NCBI GenBank assembly: GCA_963843745.1
Contig: CAWJLP010000012.1
Location: 248,001-312,000 of the forward strand
Length of the DNA: 64,000 bases
Reading direction: 5' to 3'
From: Trebonia sp963843745
GTDB taxonomy: Bacteria; Actinomycetota; Actinomycetes; Streptosporangiales; Streptosporangiaceae
The translations under genes and the position numbers were made by a program. The notes below the pieces were generated by a model. It was not told where the DNA came from and did no database searches. It saw only the letters and a list, made by a program, of their open reading frames with translations. Positions 8,492-16,447 of this stretch are shown one piece after another (positions within the stretch are counted from its first letter, which is position 1; each line of letters starts with the position of its first letter).

Positions 8492-9634
8492 ATGGAGCGC
8501 AAGATCTTCGAACCCGAGCACGATCTGTTCCGTGCGACCGCGCGCCGTTTCTACGAGACGGAATGCGCGCCGCACGCGGCCGAGTGGGAGCGGAACGGCA
8601 TCACGGCCAGGGAGCCGTGGCTGCGTGCCGGCGAACTGGGCCTGCTCGGCTGGGAGGCGCCGGAGAAGTTCGGCGGCCAGGACGTCAAGGACTTCCGCTA
8701 CAACGCGATCATGACCGAGGAGATGCAGGCCACCGGCACGGTCGGCATCGGGATCGGCCTGCAGAACGACATCATGGCCTCCTACCTGGTCGACCTGACC
8801 ACCGACGAGCAGAAAGCGCGGTGGCTTCCCGGCTACGTTAGCGGTGAGCTGATCACGGCGATCGCGATGTCCGAGCCCGGGGCAGGCTCTGACCTAGCCG
8901 GGATCCGCACCACCGCCGTCCGCGACGGCGACCATTACGTGGTCAACGGGGCGAAGACCTTCATCAGCAACGGGATCCTGGCCGACCTCGTGGTCACCGT
9001 GGTGAAGACCGACCCGCGGGCCGGTCACAAGGGCATCTCGCTGCTGGTGGTCGAGCGCGGCATGGCGGGCTTCGAGCGTGGCCGCAACCTGGACAAGATC
9101 GGCCAGAAGGCGGCCGACACCGCGGAGCTCTTCTTCACGGACGTGCGCGTGCCGGCGGAGAACCTTGTGGGTGAGGAGAACCGCGGCTTCTACCACCTCA
9201 TGCGCAACCTGCCGGCGGAACGGCTGGGGATCGCCATCCACGCAGTGGCGCAGTCGCGCCGTGCCCTTGAGCTGACCAGGCAGTACGCCGCGGAGCGCAA
9301 GGCGTTCGGCAGCCCGATCGGCTCCTTCCAGGTCAACCGGCACGCGATCGCCGAGATGACCGTCAAGCTCGACATCATGCAGGTCTACGTCGACCGGTGT
9401 ATCGAGGCCGTGAACGCGGGCGAGCTGACCGCGCAGGAGGCCGCGGGCGCCAAGCTGTGGACGACCGAGACGCAGTGGGAGATCATCGACCGCTGCCTGC
9501 AGATGCACGGCGGCTACGGCTACATGAACGAGTTCGAGATCGCCCGGCTCTGGCGCGACTCGCGCGTCCAGCGCCTGTACGGCGGGACCAGCGAGATCAT
9601 GCGCGACCTCATCGGGCGCTCGCTGGGCTTCTAA
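8492..9634 (+). CDS. Acyl-CoA dehydrogenase (long-chain/isovaleryl-type active site)
   Basis: 380 residues, a standard FAD-dependent acyl-CoA dehydrogenase that makes a 2,3-enoyl-CoA. AMSEPGAGSDLAGIRTTA is the FAD/substrate signature, and RKAFGSPIGSFQ and the C-terminal QMHGGYGYM are conserved. The C-terminal motif is YGGTSEIMRD, lacking the medium-chain-type catalytic Glu (YEGT). The Glu in NLPAERLGIA (about residue 240) matches the base position of long-chain and isovaleryl-CoA dehydrogenases. I start at ATG 8492 with GAGGAG upstream; ATG 8444 in the same frame would add 16 poorly conserved residues and could be a leaderless start. Confidence 0.92.
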   Translation: MERKIFEPEHDLFRATARRFYETECAPHAAEWERNGITAREPWLRAGELGLLGWEAPEKFGGQDVKDFRYNAIMTEEMQATGTVGIGIGLQNDIMASYLVDLTTDEQKARWLPGYVSGELITAIAMSEPGAGSDLAGIRTTAVRDGDHYVVNGAKTFISNGILADLVVTVVKTDPRAGHKGISLLVVERGMAGFERGRNLDKIGQKAADTAELFFTDVRVPAENLVGEENRGFYHLMRNLPAERLGIAIHAVAQSRRALELTRQYAAERKAFGSPIGSFQVNRHAIAEMTVKLDIMQVYVDRCIEAVNAGELTAQEAAGAKLWTTETQWEIIDRCLQMHGGYGYMNEFEIARLWRDSRVQRLYGGTSEIMRDLIGRSLGF

Positions 9635-9702
9635 TCATCCTGATTATCCCGAACGGACCCGTGGCGCCTCCGTAAGGAAACCGCTGACTCTGGACCGGGG
9701 GC

Positions 9703-9999
9703 TCAACCCAGCCAGTCGCGCAGGATCTCCTCGCGGATGATCTCGCGGTCGCCGGGGTCCCGCACGTCGAGCCCGATCGACCGCTTGCCCCAGCTCTGGC
9801 CCATATGCTGCGGGCTCTCGCCGTCGTCACCGAAGGGCGGGATGGCGCGCAGCCTGTCTCCGTGCGGCGGCTGCTCGACCTTGACGACGTCGGCGCCGAG
9901 CGCCGCCAGCTTTCCGCTGGTGAGAGCCGCAGGGATCAGGATGCCGAGATCGAGAACCTTGACGCCGGCCAAGGGCTGGTAGCTCAGGGGATCTTCCAC
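9703..9999 (-). pseudogene. CaiB CoA-transferase with internal deletion, both ends kept
   Basis: The encoded 98 residues consist of the first 84 residues of a CaiB protein joined in frame to its last ten (REEILRDWLG). Compared with the intact gene at 1205-2347 the N-terminal part differs at only about ten positions, and the C-terminal ten differ at two. About 286 central residues, including the whole active-site region, are gone. The ancestral ATG appears as CTG; the frame now opens at GTG 9999. The product cannot be a functional transferase. The phosphotransferase that overlaps the intact copy has also been lost downstream. Confidence 0.85.
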
Positions 10000-10011
10000 C
10001 TTCTGTGGTGG

Positions 10012-10868
10012 TCAGCCGGCCGCCTGCTGGTCCAGGGCCCAGTTGTCAGGAAACGGGACGGACGTGCGTGCGTGCTGCCCGCCGTCGGCGGTCGGGAAGA
10101 ACACCCCGGACATGTAGGCCGACTCGTCGCTCGCGAGGAAGATGACCGGCCAGGCGTTGTCCGACAGCGACGGCGGCCGGTCGATGCGCAGCGGCATGAC
10201 CGCGACCGACTTGTCCCAGGGGCCGGCCGCCTCCTCGTACGACAGGCCGGCCACCGGCGCGTCCGGCGGCAGCCCGAAGTTCACCGACATGCCGTGCGTG
10301 GGGCAGACCGCGTTGGTCCTGATGCCGTACTTGCCCAGGTCGTAGGCGGCGGCGCGGACCAGGCCGTTGACCCCGGCTTTCCCGGCGCAGTAGATACCGA
10401 AGCCCGGATACGACGTGATCCCGCCGGCTGACGACGTGACGACGATCGATCCGCCGCCGGTCTGCTTCATCGCCCGGGCCGCGTGCTTGATCGTGAGGAA
10501 CACGCCGACGAGGTTGACGTCGTTGACCGCGTGCCAGCTCTCCAGCGTCGTCTCCTCCAGCGGCACCGAGCCCTGCCCGGGCACGGTCACCCCGGCGTTC
10601 GCGTGCGCGACGTTGAGGACGCCGAACGTGTCGACGGCGAACGCCACCGCCGCCTCGACCTCGGCCTCCGAGGTGACGTCGGCCTTCAGGCCGGCCGCCT
10701 GGCCGCCCTTGCTGGTGATCGCCTCGACCACCGGGCCGATCCGGCCCTCGATCTTGTCGGTGACGACGACTTTCGCGCCTTCTTCGGCAGCGAGCAGGGC
10801 GACCTCACGCCCTAGCCCCAGCCGGCCCCGGTGATCAGCATGACCTTGTCCTGCAGCCGGCCTGCCAT
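10012..10868 (-). pseudogene. SDR-family oxidoreductase disrupted by a one-base frameshift
   Basis: The ATG at 10868 has AGGAGG upstream and encodes MAGRLQDKVMLITGAGWG, then hits TAG at 10812-10814 in the middle of the NAD(P)-binding glycine motif. One base added there restores GWGLGREVALLAAEEGAKVVV and an open frame to 10012. The rest is an intact classical SDR, with NAG, SS...YCAGK catalytic residues and a C-terminal DGGQHARTS. So a single base was lost in a GGGGC/CTAGG stretch. This could be a true recent mutation or a sequence error. The gene diverges from the alpha/beta hydrolase at 10979. Confidence 0.85.
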
Positions 10869-10900
10869 CATGGTCCTCCTGTGGGTAGCGCGCGGGCCTT

Positions 10901-10935
10901 GAATGAACCAATTAGAACATATGATTTAACTACTT
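10901..10935. promoter_or_regulatory. AT-rich divergent promoter island
   Basis: The island carries TTTAACTA (10925-10932), a word shared with the islands at 42983 and 63027. It lies between the SDR relic and the hydrolase gene and presumably holds their promoters. Confidence 0.35.
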
Positions 10936-10978
10936 CACCAGCCCTAGGTTCGCAACCAGAATGCTTGGAGGAGCTGCG

Positions 10979-11863
10979 GTGGCCTATGACGAGTTCGGGA
11001 TGCTGGCGGAGAACGCGGCCGAGGCGGGACTGCCGTGGGCAGGGCCGCCCGCGGTCCGCCGCGCGTCGGTCGCTGTCGCTCCGGGCCAGCAGGTCAGCGC
11101 GCTGGCCTGGGGAGACGGTGACCCGGAACTCGTGCTGCTGCACGGCGGCGCGCAGAACGCCCATACCTGGGACACGGTGGCTCTCGCGCTCCGCCGGCCG
11201 TTGATCGCCGTGGACCTGCCGGGGCACGGCCGGTCTGACTGGCGGGACGACCGGGACTACTGGCCGGTCCGGAACGCCGAAGCTATCGCCGCCGCGGTCG
11301 GCGCGCTCGCGGGGCGGGCGGCCGCGGTCGTGGGCATGTCACTCGGCGGGCTCACCGCGATCCGCCTCGCCGCCACCCGTCCCGAGCTGGTACGCCGCCT
11401 GGTCGTGGTGGACGTCACCCCGGGCGTGACCGCGGAAAAGTCCGCGCCGATCGCGGAGTTCGTGCAGGGCCCGGAGATGTTCGGCTCGTTCGACGAGCTG
11501 CTGGAGCGCACGATCACGTACAACCCGTCCCGTTCGGTCAGCTCTCTGCGCCGCGGGGTGCTGCACAACGCCAGGGAGCTGCCCGGTGGCCGGTGGGCCT
11601 GGCGCTACGACCGGCTGCGTCCGCCAGGCGGCCAGCTGGACTTCGCCGCCTTGTGGGCCGACCTGGCCGCGGTGACGGCCCCGGTCATGCTGGTCTGCGG
11701 ATCAGCGTCCGGCGTGGTCAGCGACGAGGACAGAGCCGAATTCCGGAGCCGGCAGCCGTCGGCCCGGCTGGAGACGGTCGACGGCGCGGGCCACTCCATC
11801 CAGGGCGACCGCCCGGTCGAGCTGGCCGCGCTGATCGACGACTTCGCGTTCGGCGGGGCGTAA
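10979..11863 (+). CDS. Alpha/beta hydrolase
   Basis: 294 residues. VLLHGGAQNAHTWD provides the oxyanion region, VGMSLGG the nucleophile elbow Ser, and DGAGHSIQGD the catalytic His. DLPGHGRSDWR is the typical strand-4 motif. Such enzymes hydrolyse esters, thioesters or C-C bonds. GTG 10979 is preceded by GGAGGAG at ideal spacing and is preferred over ATG 10961. The divergent SDR/hydrolase arrangement is repeated at 11873-13602. Confidence 0.88.
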   Translation: MAYDEFGMLAENAAEAGLPWAGPPAVRRASVAVAPGQQVSALAWGDGDPELVLLHGGAQNAHTWDTVALALRRPLIAVDLPGHGRSDWRDDRDYWPVRNAEAIAAAVGALAGRAAAVVGMSLGGLTAIRLAATRPELVRRLVVVDVTPGVTAEKSAPIAEFVQGPEMFGSFDELLERTITYNPSRSVSSLRRGVLHNARELPGGRWAWRYDRLRPPGGQLDFAALWADLAAVTAPVMLVCGSASGVVSDEDRAEFRSRQPSARLETVDGAGHSIQGDRPVELAALIDDFAFGGA

Positions 11864-11872
11864 CTCCCACGG

Positions 11873-12661
11873 TCAGCGCATCGCGAGCAGCCGGTTCCTG
11901 GTCCTGGCGATCCAGGCGTCGTAGTCGGTCGCCTTGCGCAGGAACGAGTCGCCGACCCGGGGGTGCGGCAGGATCAGGAACCGCTCGGCGTCCATCGCCT
12001 CGAGTACGGTGCCCGCGACGTCCTCGGGCATGAGCACCTCACCCAGCTTGCCGCCGTCCGGCGGCGTGGTGGACTCGTCGTCGTGCGGCCGGCCGAACAT
12101 CCCGGTGTAGACGGCGTTCGGGCACAGGCAGGACACCCGGATGCCCCGGTGCCCGTAGTTCAGCGTGAGCCACTCGGCGAAACCGAGCGCGCCGTGCTTG
12201 GTCATCGTGTAGCCAGGGCCGGACGGGCCGGTGATCAGCGCTGCCGACGAGATCGTCTGGAGCAGGTAGCCCTCGCCGCGCTCCACCATCGACGGCAGCA
12301 CCGCGCGCGCCGCCCAGACGTGCGCCATCATGTTCACGTCGACGATGCGCCGCCAGTTGTCCACCGGCTGGCTCAGATCCCCCGGCGCCGGGTCGGTGAA
12401 CCCGGCGTTCGAGCAGAAGACGCCGACCGGCCCGAAGGCGTCCTCCGCGGTACGCACCAGGCCTTCGATCGCGTCCGGGTCGCCGACGTCACAGCCGACG
12501 CCCACACCGCCGATCCGGGCGGCGACCTTGTGCGCCCACTCCGCGTCGATATCCGCGACAACCACGCCGCGGGCGCCTTCGGCGGCGAACCGCTCGGCGA
12601 GCGCCCGCCCGATCCCGCTAGCCCCGCCCGTCACGATCACGGATTTGCCGGCGACCTTCAT
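11873..12661 (-). CDS. SDR-family NAD(P)-dependent oxidoreductase
   Basis: 262 residues. SVIVTGGASGIGRALAERFA is the Rossmann glycine motif, CSNAG the NAG-type motif, and ISSAALITGPSGPGYTMTKHG supplies the catalytic Ser and the Tyr-x-x-x-Lys. The acidic VVADIDAEW following strand 2 suggests NAD(H) preference. It diverges from the hydrolase gene at 12766 across an AT island. The physiological alcohol or ketone is unknown. Confidence 0.9.
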   Translation of the reverse strand: MKVAGKSVIVTGGASGIGRALAERFAAEGARGVVVADIDAEWAHKVAARIGGVGVGCDVGDPDAIEGLVRTAEDAFGPVGVFCSNAGFTDPAPGDLSQPVDNWRRIVDVNMMAHVWAARAVLPSMVERGEGYLLQTISSAALITGPSGPGYTMTKHGALGFAEWLTLNYGHRGIRVSCLCPNAVYTGMFGRPHDDESTTPPDGGKLGEVLMPEDVAGTVLEAMDAERFLILPHPRVGDSFLRKATDYDAWIARTRNRLLAMR

Positions 12662-12691
12662 CCGCGTACCACCATCCTCCTGGCTCGACTC

Positions 12692-12726
12692 ACCATGATA
12701 TAACTAACTTGTTCAAATGATTTAGC
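12692..12726. promoter_or_regulatory. AT-rich divergent promoter island
   Basis: The island contains TATAACTAACTTGTT, in which AACTTGTT is an AAC/GTT inverted repeat, plus the TAACTA word at 12701-12706. It separates the SDR and hydrolase genes. An operator role is possible but not shown. Confidence 0.35.
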
Positions 12727-12765
12727 TCTGTAGGCGCCTGGTCAAGCCCGGTCAAGGAGGAAGCC

Positions 12766-13602
12766 ATGCCCATCCGGTTCGCAGGAGACGGTGTCACCCT
12801 GACCGCGGACGCCGAAGGCGCGTGGTCCGGCCCCGCGGTCCTGCTGCTGCACGGCGGCGGGCAAACCCGGCAGTCCTGGGGAGGCACCTCGCGGGTGCTC
12901 GCGGACGCGGGATTCCTGGCCCTCACGGTGGACCAGCGCGGACACGGCGAGAGCGACTGGGCGGCCGACGGCGACTACGGCATCGGCGCCTACGCGCGGG
13001 ACGTCCGCGCGGTAGCCAGCCAGCTCGGGCGCCCGGTGGCGCTGGTCGGGGCCTCGCTCGGCGGCCTCGCCTCGCTGCTCGCCGTCGCCGAGCCGCCGCA
13101 CGTTGACGCGACGGCGCTGGTGCTGGTAGACGTCACGCCGCGGATGCGCCAGGACGGCAGGGACCGGATCGGGGACTTCATGCGGGGCAAGCCGGAGGGC
13201 TTCGCCTCCGTAGAGGAGGCGGCCAACGCGGTCTCCCAGTACCTGCCGGACCGCCCGCGGCCCAAGGACGTGAGCGGTCTGCGGCGCAACCTGCGGCCGG
13301 GCCCGGACGGGCGGCTGCACTGGCACTGGGATCCGAAGTTCCTCGACTCGCGGCTGCAGGATGACACCGGCAACCCGGCGCGCTTCGAAGACGCGGCCGC
13401 GCGGGTGGCGGTGCCGATGCTGCTGGTCCGGGGCGGCAACAGTGACGTGGTGGGCGCCGACGAGGCCGACGCGCTGCTGCGGGTGGCCCCGCAAGCGCAG
13501 GCGATCGACGTCGCGGGGGCCGGGCACATGGTCGCCGGCGACCGCAACGACGTCTTCTCCTCGGCGGTCGCCGACTTCCTGATCAAGAACGTGCGCCCGT
13601 AG
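12766..13602 (+). CDS. Alpha/beta hydrolase
   Basis: 278 residues. VLLLHGGGQTRQSWGG, VDQRGHGESDW, the nucleophile elbow VGASLGG and a C-terminal GAGHMVAGD His identify the fold. AAGGAGG lies 5 nt before the ATG. It differs from the 10979 hydrolase in detail but occupies the same divergent position next to an SDR. Peroxidase-like or esterase activity are both possible for this subfamily. Confidence 0.88.
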   Translation: MPIRFAGDGVTLTADAEGAWSGPAVLLLHGGGQTRQSWGGTSRVLADAGFLALTVDQRGHGESDWAADGDYGIGAYARDVRAVASQLGRPVALVGASLGGLASLLAVAEPPHVDATALVLVDVTPRMRQDGRDRIGDFMRGKPEGFASVEEAANAVSQYLPDRPRPKDVSGLRRNLRPGPDGRLHWHWDPKFLDSRLQDDTGNPARFEDAAARVAVPMLLVRGGNSDVVGADEADALLRVAPQAQAIDVAGAGHMVAGDRNDVFSSAVADFLIKNVRP

Positions 13603-13620
13603 CCGGGGAGGCCAGACCCC

Positions 13621-13666
13621 ATGGAGCTGACGGGGAAAGGGCCATCGTCACTGGCGCTGATCACCT
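13621..13666 (+). pseudogene. Micro-relic of an SDR gene start
   Basis: After GGGGAGG an ATG encodes MELTGK, and a one-base shift then gives RAIVTGAD. Together these match the canonical SDR N-terminus (MELTGK-AIVTGA). The relic stops within 16 codons. It is short enough for coincidence, but the ribosome binding site plus motif make a decayed start credible. Confidence 0.3.
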
Positions 13667-13679
13667 GAAGGACTGAGGA

Positions 13680-14813
13680 ATGACGTACGTAGCACCTGTC
13701 CCCGTCGAGCTGGCCGCGCCCGAGAGCGTTGGCATCGATCCGCACCGGCTCCGGCTGTTCCTCGACCGGGTCCGGCTCGAGGTAGACGCCGGGCCGCTGC
13801 CGTCGGCGCAGGTGGCGGTCGCCCGCGAAGGGCGGCTCGTCGCCTTCGAGACCTACGGGGACGCCACCCCCGGCAAGCGGTACATCCTCCAGTCGGTGGG
13901 GCGCACGGTCGTCGCCGCGGCGGTCTGGAAGCTGATCAGCGACGGGCTGCTCGACGCGGGCGAGCGTGTCGCCGACATCATCCCCGAGTTCGGCACGAAC
14001 GGGAAGGACGTCGTGACGGTGGGACAGGTGCTGACCCACACCGCGGGTTTCCCGTTCGCCCCGCTCGGCTATCCCAAGATGCTGGACAGGCAAAAGCGCC
14101 TGGAGGCCTTCGCCAAATGGCACCTGGACTGGGAGCCAGGATCCCGGCTGCAGTTCCACCTGACCGGGGCGGCATGGCTGATTGCGGAGATGACCGAGCG
14201 CAAGACGGGCATGACGTTCCCCGGGTACCTGCGCACCGTCATCGTGGAGCCACTCGGCCTCGGCTTCCTGCTGCCCGTCCCCGCCGACTGCTTCGAGTCC
14301 GCCCTGGCCGTCCCCGTCGCCACCGACCGGACCGGCGACGACCAGGAACCCGACCCGTGGGGCCCGTGGTACCTGGCGACCCCCCAGGTGCTCGCCGCGG
14401 GCGAGCCCAGCCACTCGATCGCGGGCACGGCGGCCGACGTCGCCCTGCTGTTCCAGGCCCTTGTCCACTCAGGGCTGTGGCGCCGCGAGGTCATCGCGGA
14501 GGCCACCAGGATCCATGTCTCGAAAAAGCCGTGGGGGGAGAAGATCTACGGCGGCAGCGACGAGGTGGCCAACCTTGGCCTGTTCTGCACGGTGAGCGGC
14601 GAGATCGGCGGGCCCTGGACCCCGCGCACCGGCTCGGCGGCCACGTTCGGCAACGGCGGCGCCCCCTGCCAGCTCGGCTTCATGGACCCCGACGCCGGCA
14701 CGTCGTTCGCCTTCCTGACCAACGGCTACCCGCTCGCCGGCTACGACTACTCGCCCCGCGGCCGCAACCTCAGGATCAACATCGGCAACCTAGGCAACGA
14801 CCTGATCGGCTAA
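13680..14813 (+). CDS. Beta-lactamase/esterase-fold serine hydrolase homologue with altered catalytic motif
   Basis: 377 residues resembling class C beta-lactamase-related esterases: DTYG-like FETYGDATPGKRYILQSVG, VWKLISDGLLDAGERVADIIPEFG, LTHTAGFPF and a C-terminal GNGGAPCQLGFMDP. The family's S-x-x-K is usually in the SVTK position; here it reads SVGR, replacing the Lys general base. The later Tyr-x-Asn segment appears as QFHLTGAAW, with Phe for Tyr. So two of the three catalytic positions differ from active relatives. It may be a subfamily with other chemistry or a non-catalytic binding protein. Its end overlaps the convergent crotonase by 24 nt. Confidence 0.8.
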   Translation: MTYVAPVPVELAAPESVGIDPHRLRLFLDRVRLEVDAGPLPSAQVAVAREGRLVAFETYGDATPGKRYILQSVGRTVVAAAVWKLISDGLLDAGERVADIIPEFGTNGKDVVTVGQVLTHTAGFPFAPLGYPKMLDRQKRLEAFAKWHLDWEPGSRLQFHLTGAAWLIAEMTERKTGMTFPGYLRTVIVEPLGLGFLLPVPADCFESALAVPVATDRTGDDQEPDPWGPWYLATPQVLAAGEPSHSIAGTAADVALLFQALVHSGLWRREVIAEATRIHVSKKPWGEKIYGGSDEVANLGLFCTVSGEIGGPWTPRTGSAATFGNGGAPCQLGFMDPDAGTSFAFLTNGYPLAGYDYSPRGRNLRINIGNLGNDLIG

Positions 14814-15590
14814 CCGGCCCTGCCACCGCGGCGGTCTCTTCTCGGCGAAGGCCAGCGGGCCTTCCAGGGCATCGGCGCTGTCCTTGATCCACTCGAACGC
14901 GGCCTTACTCAGCGCCCAGGCGTCGTCCTCGGCCAGCCGCGCCCCTTCGTTGATCACCCGCTTGCTGGCGGCTACTGAGAGCGGTGCGTTGCGCGCGATT
15001 GCCTGAGCGAGGGACATCGTGTGCTCGAGCGCGCTGCCGGCGGGCACGACGGAGTTCACCAGGCCCCAGCTCAGCGCCGTGGCAGCATCGATAGGCTCGC
15101 CGGTCAGCGCCATGTGCAGCGCCCGCCGCGGCCCGATCACGTGCGGCAGCCGGATCAGGCCGCCGCCGGTCGCGAGGACGCCGCGCTTTACCTCAGGCAA
15201 GGCGAACAGGGCCCGCTCCGAGCAGACGGCCAGGTCACAAGACAGCACGAGCTCAAGTCCTCCCCCGTAGGCCAGGCCGTTCACGGCGGCGAGGACCGGC
15301 TTAGCCGGCCGGAACCCGAGGGCCCGGGTGATGGCCCCGGCGCCATCGCTCATGGACGGCCCGGTGCCCAGCATCGCCTTGAGGTCGGCGCCGGCGCAGA
15401 AGGCACGGTCTCCGGCGCCGGTGATGATCCCGGCCTGCACACCCGGGTCGGCGTCGAGCCCGGCGAGTGCCGCGCCAAGCGCCCGGCCGAGTTGCGGGGA
15501 CACGGCGTTCAGCACGCTCGGCCGGTTCAGGGTCAGTACCCGGACCGGCCCGTGGTCCTCAGTCAGCAGGATGTCTGCGCTGTCCGCCAT
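14790..15590 (-). CDS. Enoyl-CoA hydratase/isomerase family protein
   Basis: 266 residues of crotonase fold. CAGADL supplies the oxyanion-hole and NGLAYGGGLELVLSCDL the CoA-binding turn. The first catalytic Glu position is present (FALPEVKRG); the second is His (RRALHMALTG), so it may be an isomerase or hydrolase rather than a hydratase. Last gene of a four-gene minus-strand operon, 6 nt after the previous stop. Confidence 0.9.
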   Translation of the reverse strand: MADSADILLTEDHGPVRVLTLNRPSVLNAVSPQLGRALGAALAGLDADPGVQAGIITGAGDRAFCAGADLKAMLGTGPSMSDGAGAITRALGFRPAKPVLAAVNGLAYGGGLELVLSCDLAVCSERALFALPEVKRGVLATGGGLIRLPHVIGPRRALHMALTGEPIDAATALSWGLVNSVVPAGSALEHTMSLAQAIARNAPLSVAASKRVINEGARLAEDDAWALSKAAFEWIKDSADALEGPLAFAEKRPPRWQGRLADQVVA

Positions 15591-15596
15591 CGCGGA

Positions 15597-16433
15597 TCAG
15601 TCGGGCAACGGGGCAGGCTCGGCAGGGATGTCCGGATCCCACGGGGCGAAGTGCGGCGGGCGCTTGTCGAGGTAGGAGCCGATGCCCTCCTTGAAGTCGC
15701 CGTGCGGGCGCATCACGTCATACCACCACCGGAAGGCCATCAGCCGCGCGTCCTCGTGCGTGCTCTCCTGCGCCTCGTATACCTGCTGTTTCATCACGCC
15801 CATGGAACGCGGCGAACTGTTCGCGGCCAGGCCGCGGGCGTAGGCCAGGGTTTCCTCCATCAGCATGTCGCGGTCGAAGATCCGGTCCACGAGGCCGATC
15901 GCCAGGGCTTCTTCACCTTGCACGACCCGCGCGGAAAACAGCAGGTCCAGGGCCTTGGACACGCCGATGACGCGGGGCAGCGACCAGGCAAGCCCGTGCT
16001 CGGCCATGATCCCGCGCTGGCTGAACGAGGTCGTCAGCTTGGCGGTCGCCGACGCGAAGCGCAGGTCGCAGTTTATGGCCGCGACCAGGCCGATCCCGGC
16101 GCACGCCCCGTTGATGGCGGCGATGACGGGCTTGCGGATCGTCCTTGGCAGCGTGATGGGATCGCGCCGGTGCGGCCACGTCGTGGTGCCGCTCGCGGCC
16201 TGATCGGACAGGGCGCCCGCATCAAGACCAGGGCAGAAACTCTTGCCGGCGCCCGTGACGACGATGACCCTGACCGCGGGGTCCTCGCCGCATTCGCGCA
16301 GCAGCCGGTAGTACTCCCGCTCCAAGGGCACCGACCACGCGTTATTGCGCTCCGGGCGGTTCCAGGTGAGCACGGCGACCCCGTCGACGACTTCCTTCTT
16401 GACGAGCGGTTCCGCGGCGTCGGGTGTGGTCAT
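15597..16433 (-). CDS. Enoyl-CoA hydratase/isomerase family protein
   Basis: 278 residues. CPGLDAGALS, NGACAGIGLVAAINCDLRFAS and FSQRGIMAEHGLAWSLPRVIG are typical of a crotonase branch in which the usual first Glu is replaced by a Q-R-G-I-M-A-E-H pattern. Ends with a long Pro/Asp-rich tail. Start ATG 16433 has GAGGAG at good distance; the frame upstream to 16568 is overlap with the dehydrogenase gene. Third gene of the operon. Confidence 0.88.
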   Translation of the reverse strand: MTTPDAAEPLVKKEVVDGVAVLTWNRPERNNAWSVPLEREYYRLLRECGEDPAVRVIVVTGAGKSFCPGLDAGALSDQAASGTTTWPHRRDPITLPRTIRKPVIAAINGACAGIGLVAAINCDLRFASATAKLTTSFSQRGIMAEHGLAWSLPRVIGVSKALDLLFSARVVQGEEALAIGLVDRIFDRDMLMEETLAYARGLAANSSPRSMGVMKQQVYEAQESTHEDARLMAFRWWYDVMRPHGDFKEGIGSYLDKRPPHFAPWDPDIPAEPAPLPD

Positions 16434-16447
16434 TGGCGTCTCCTCGG

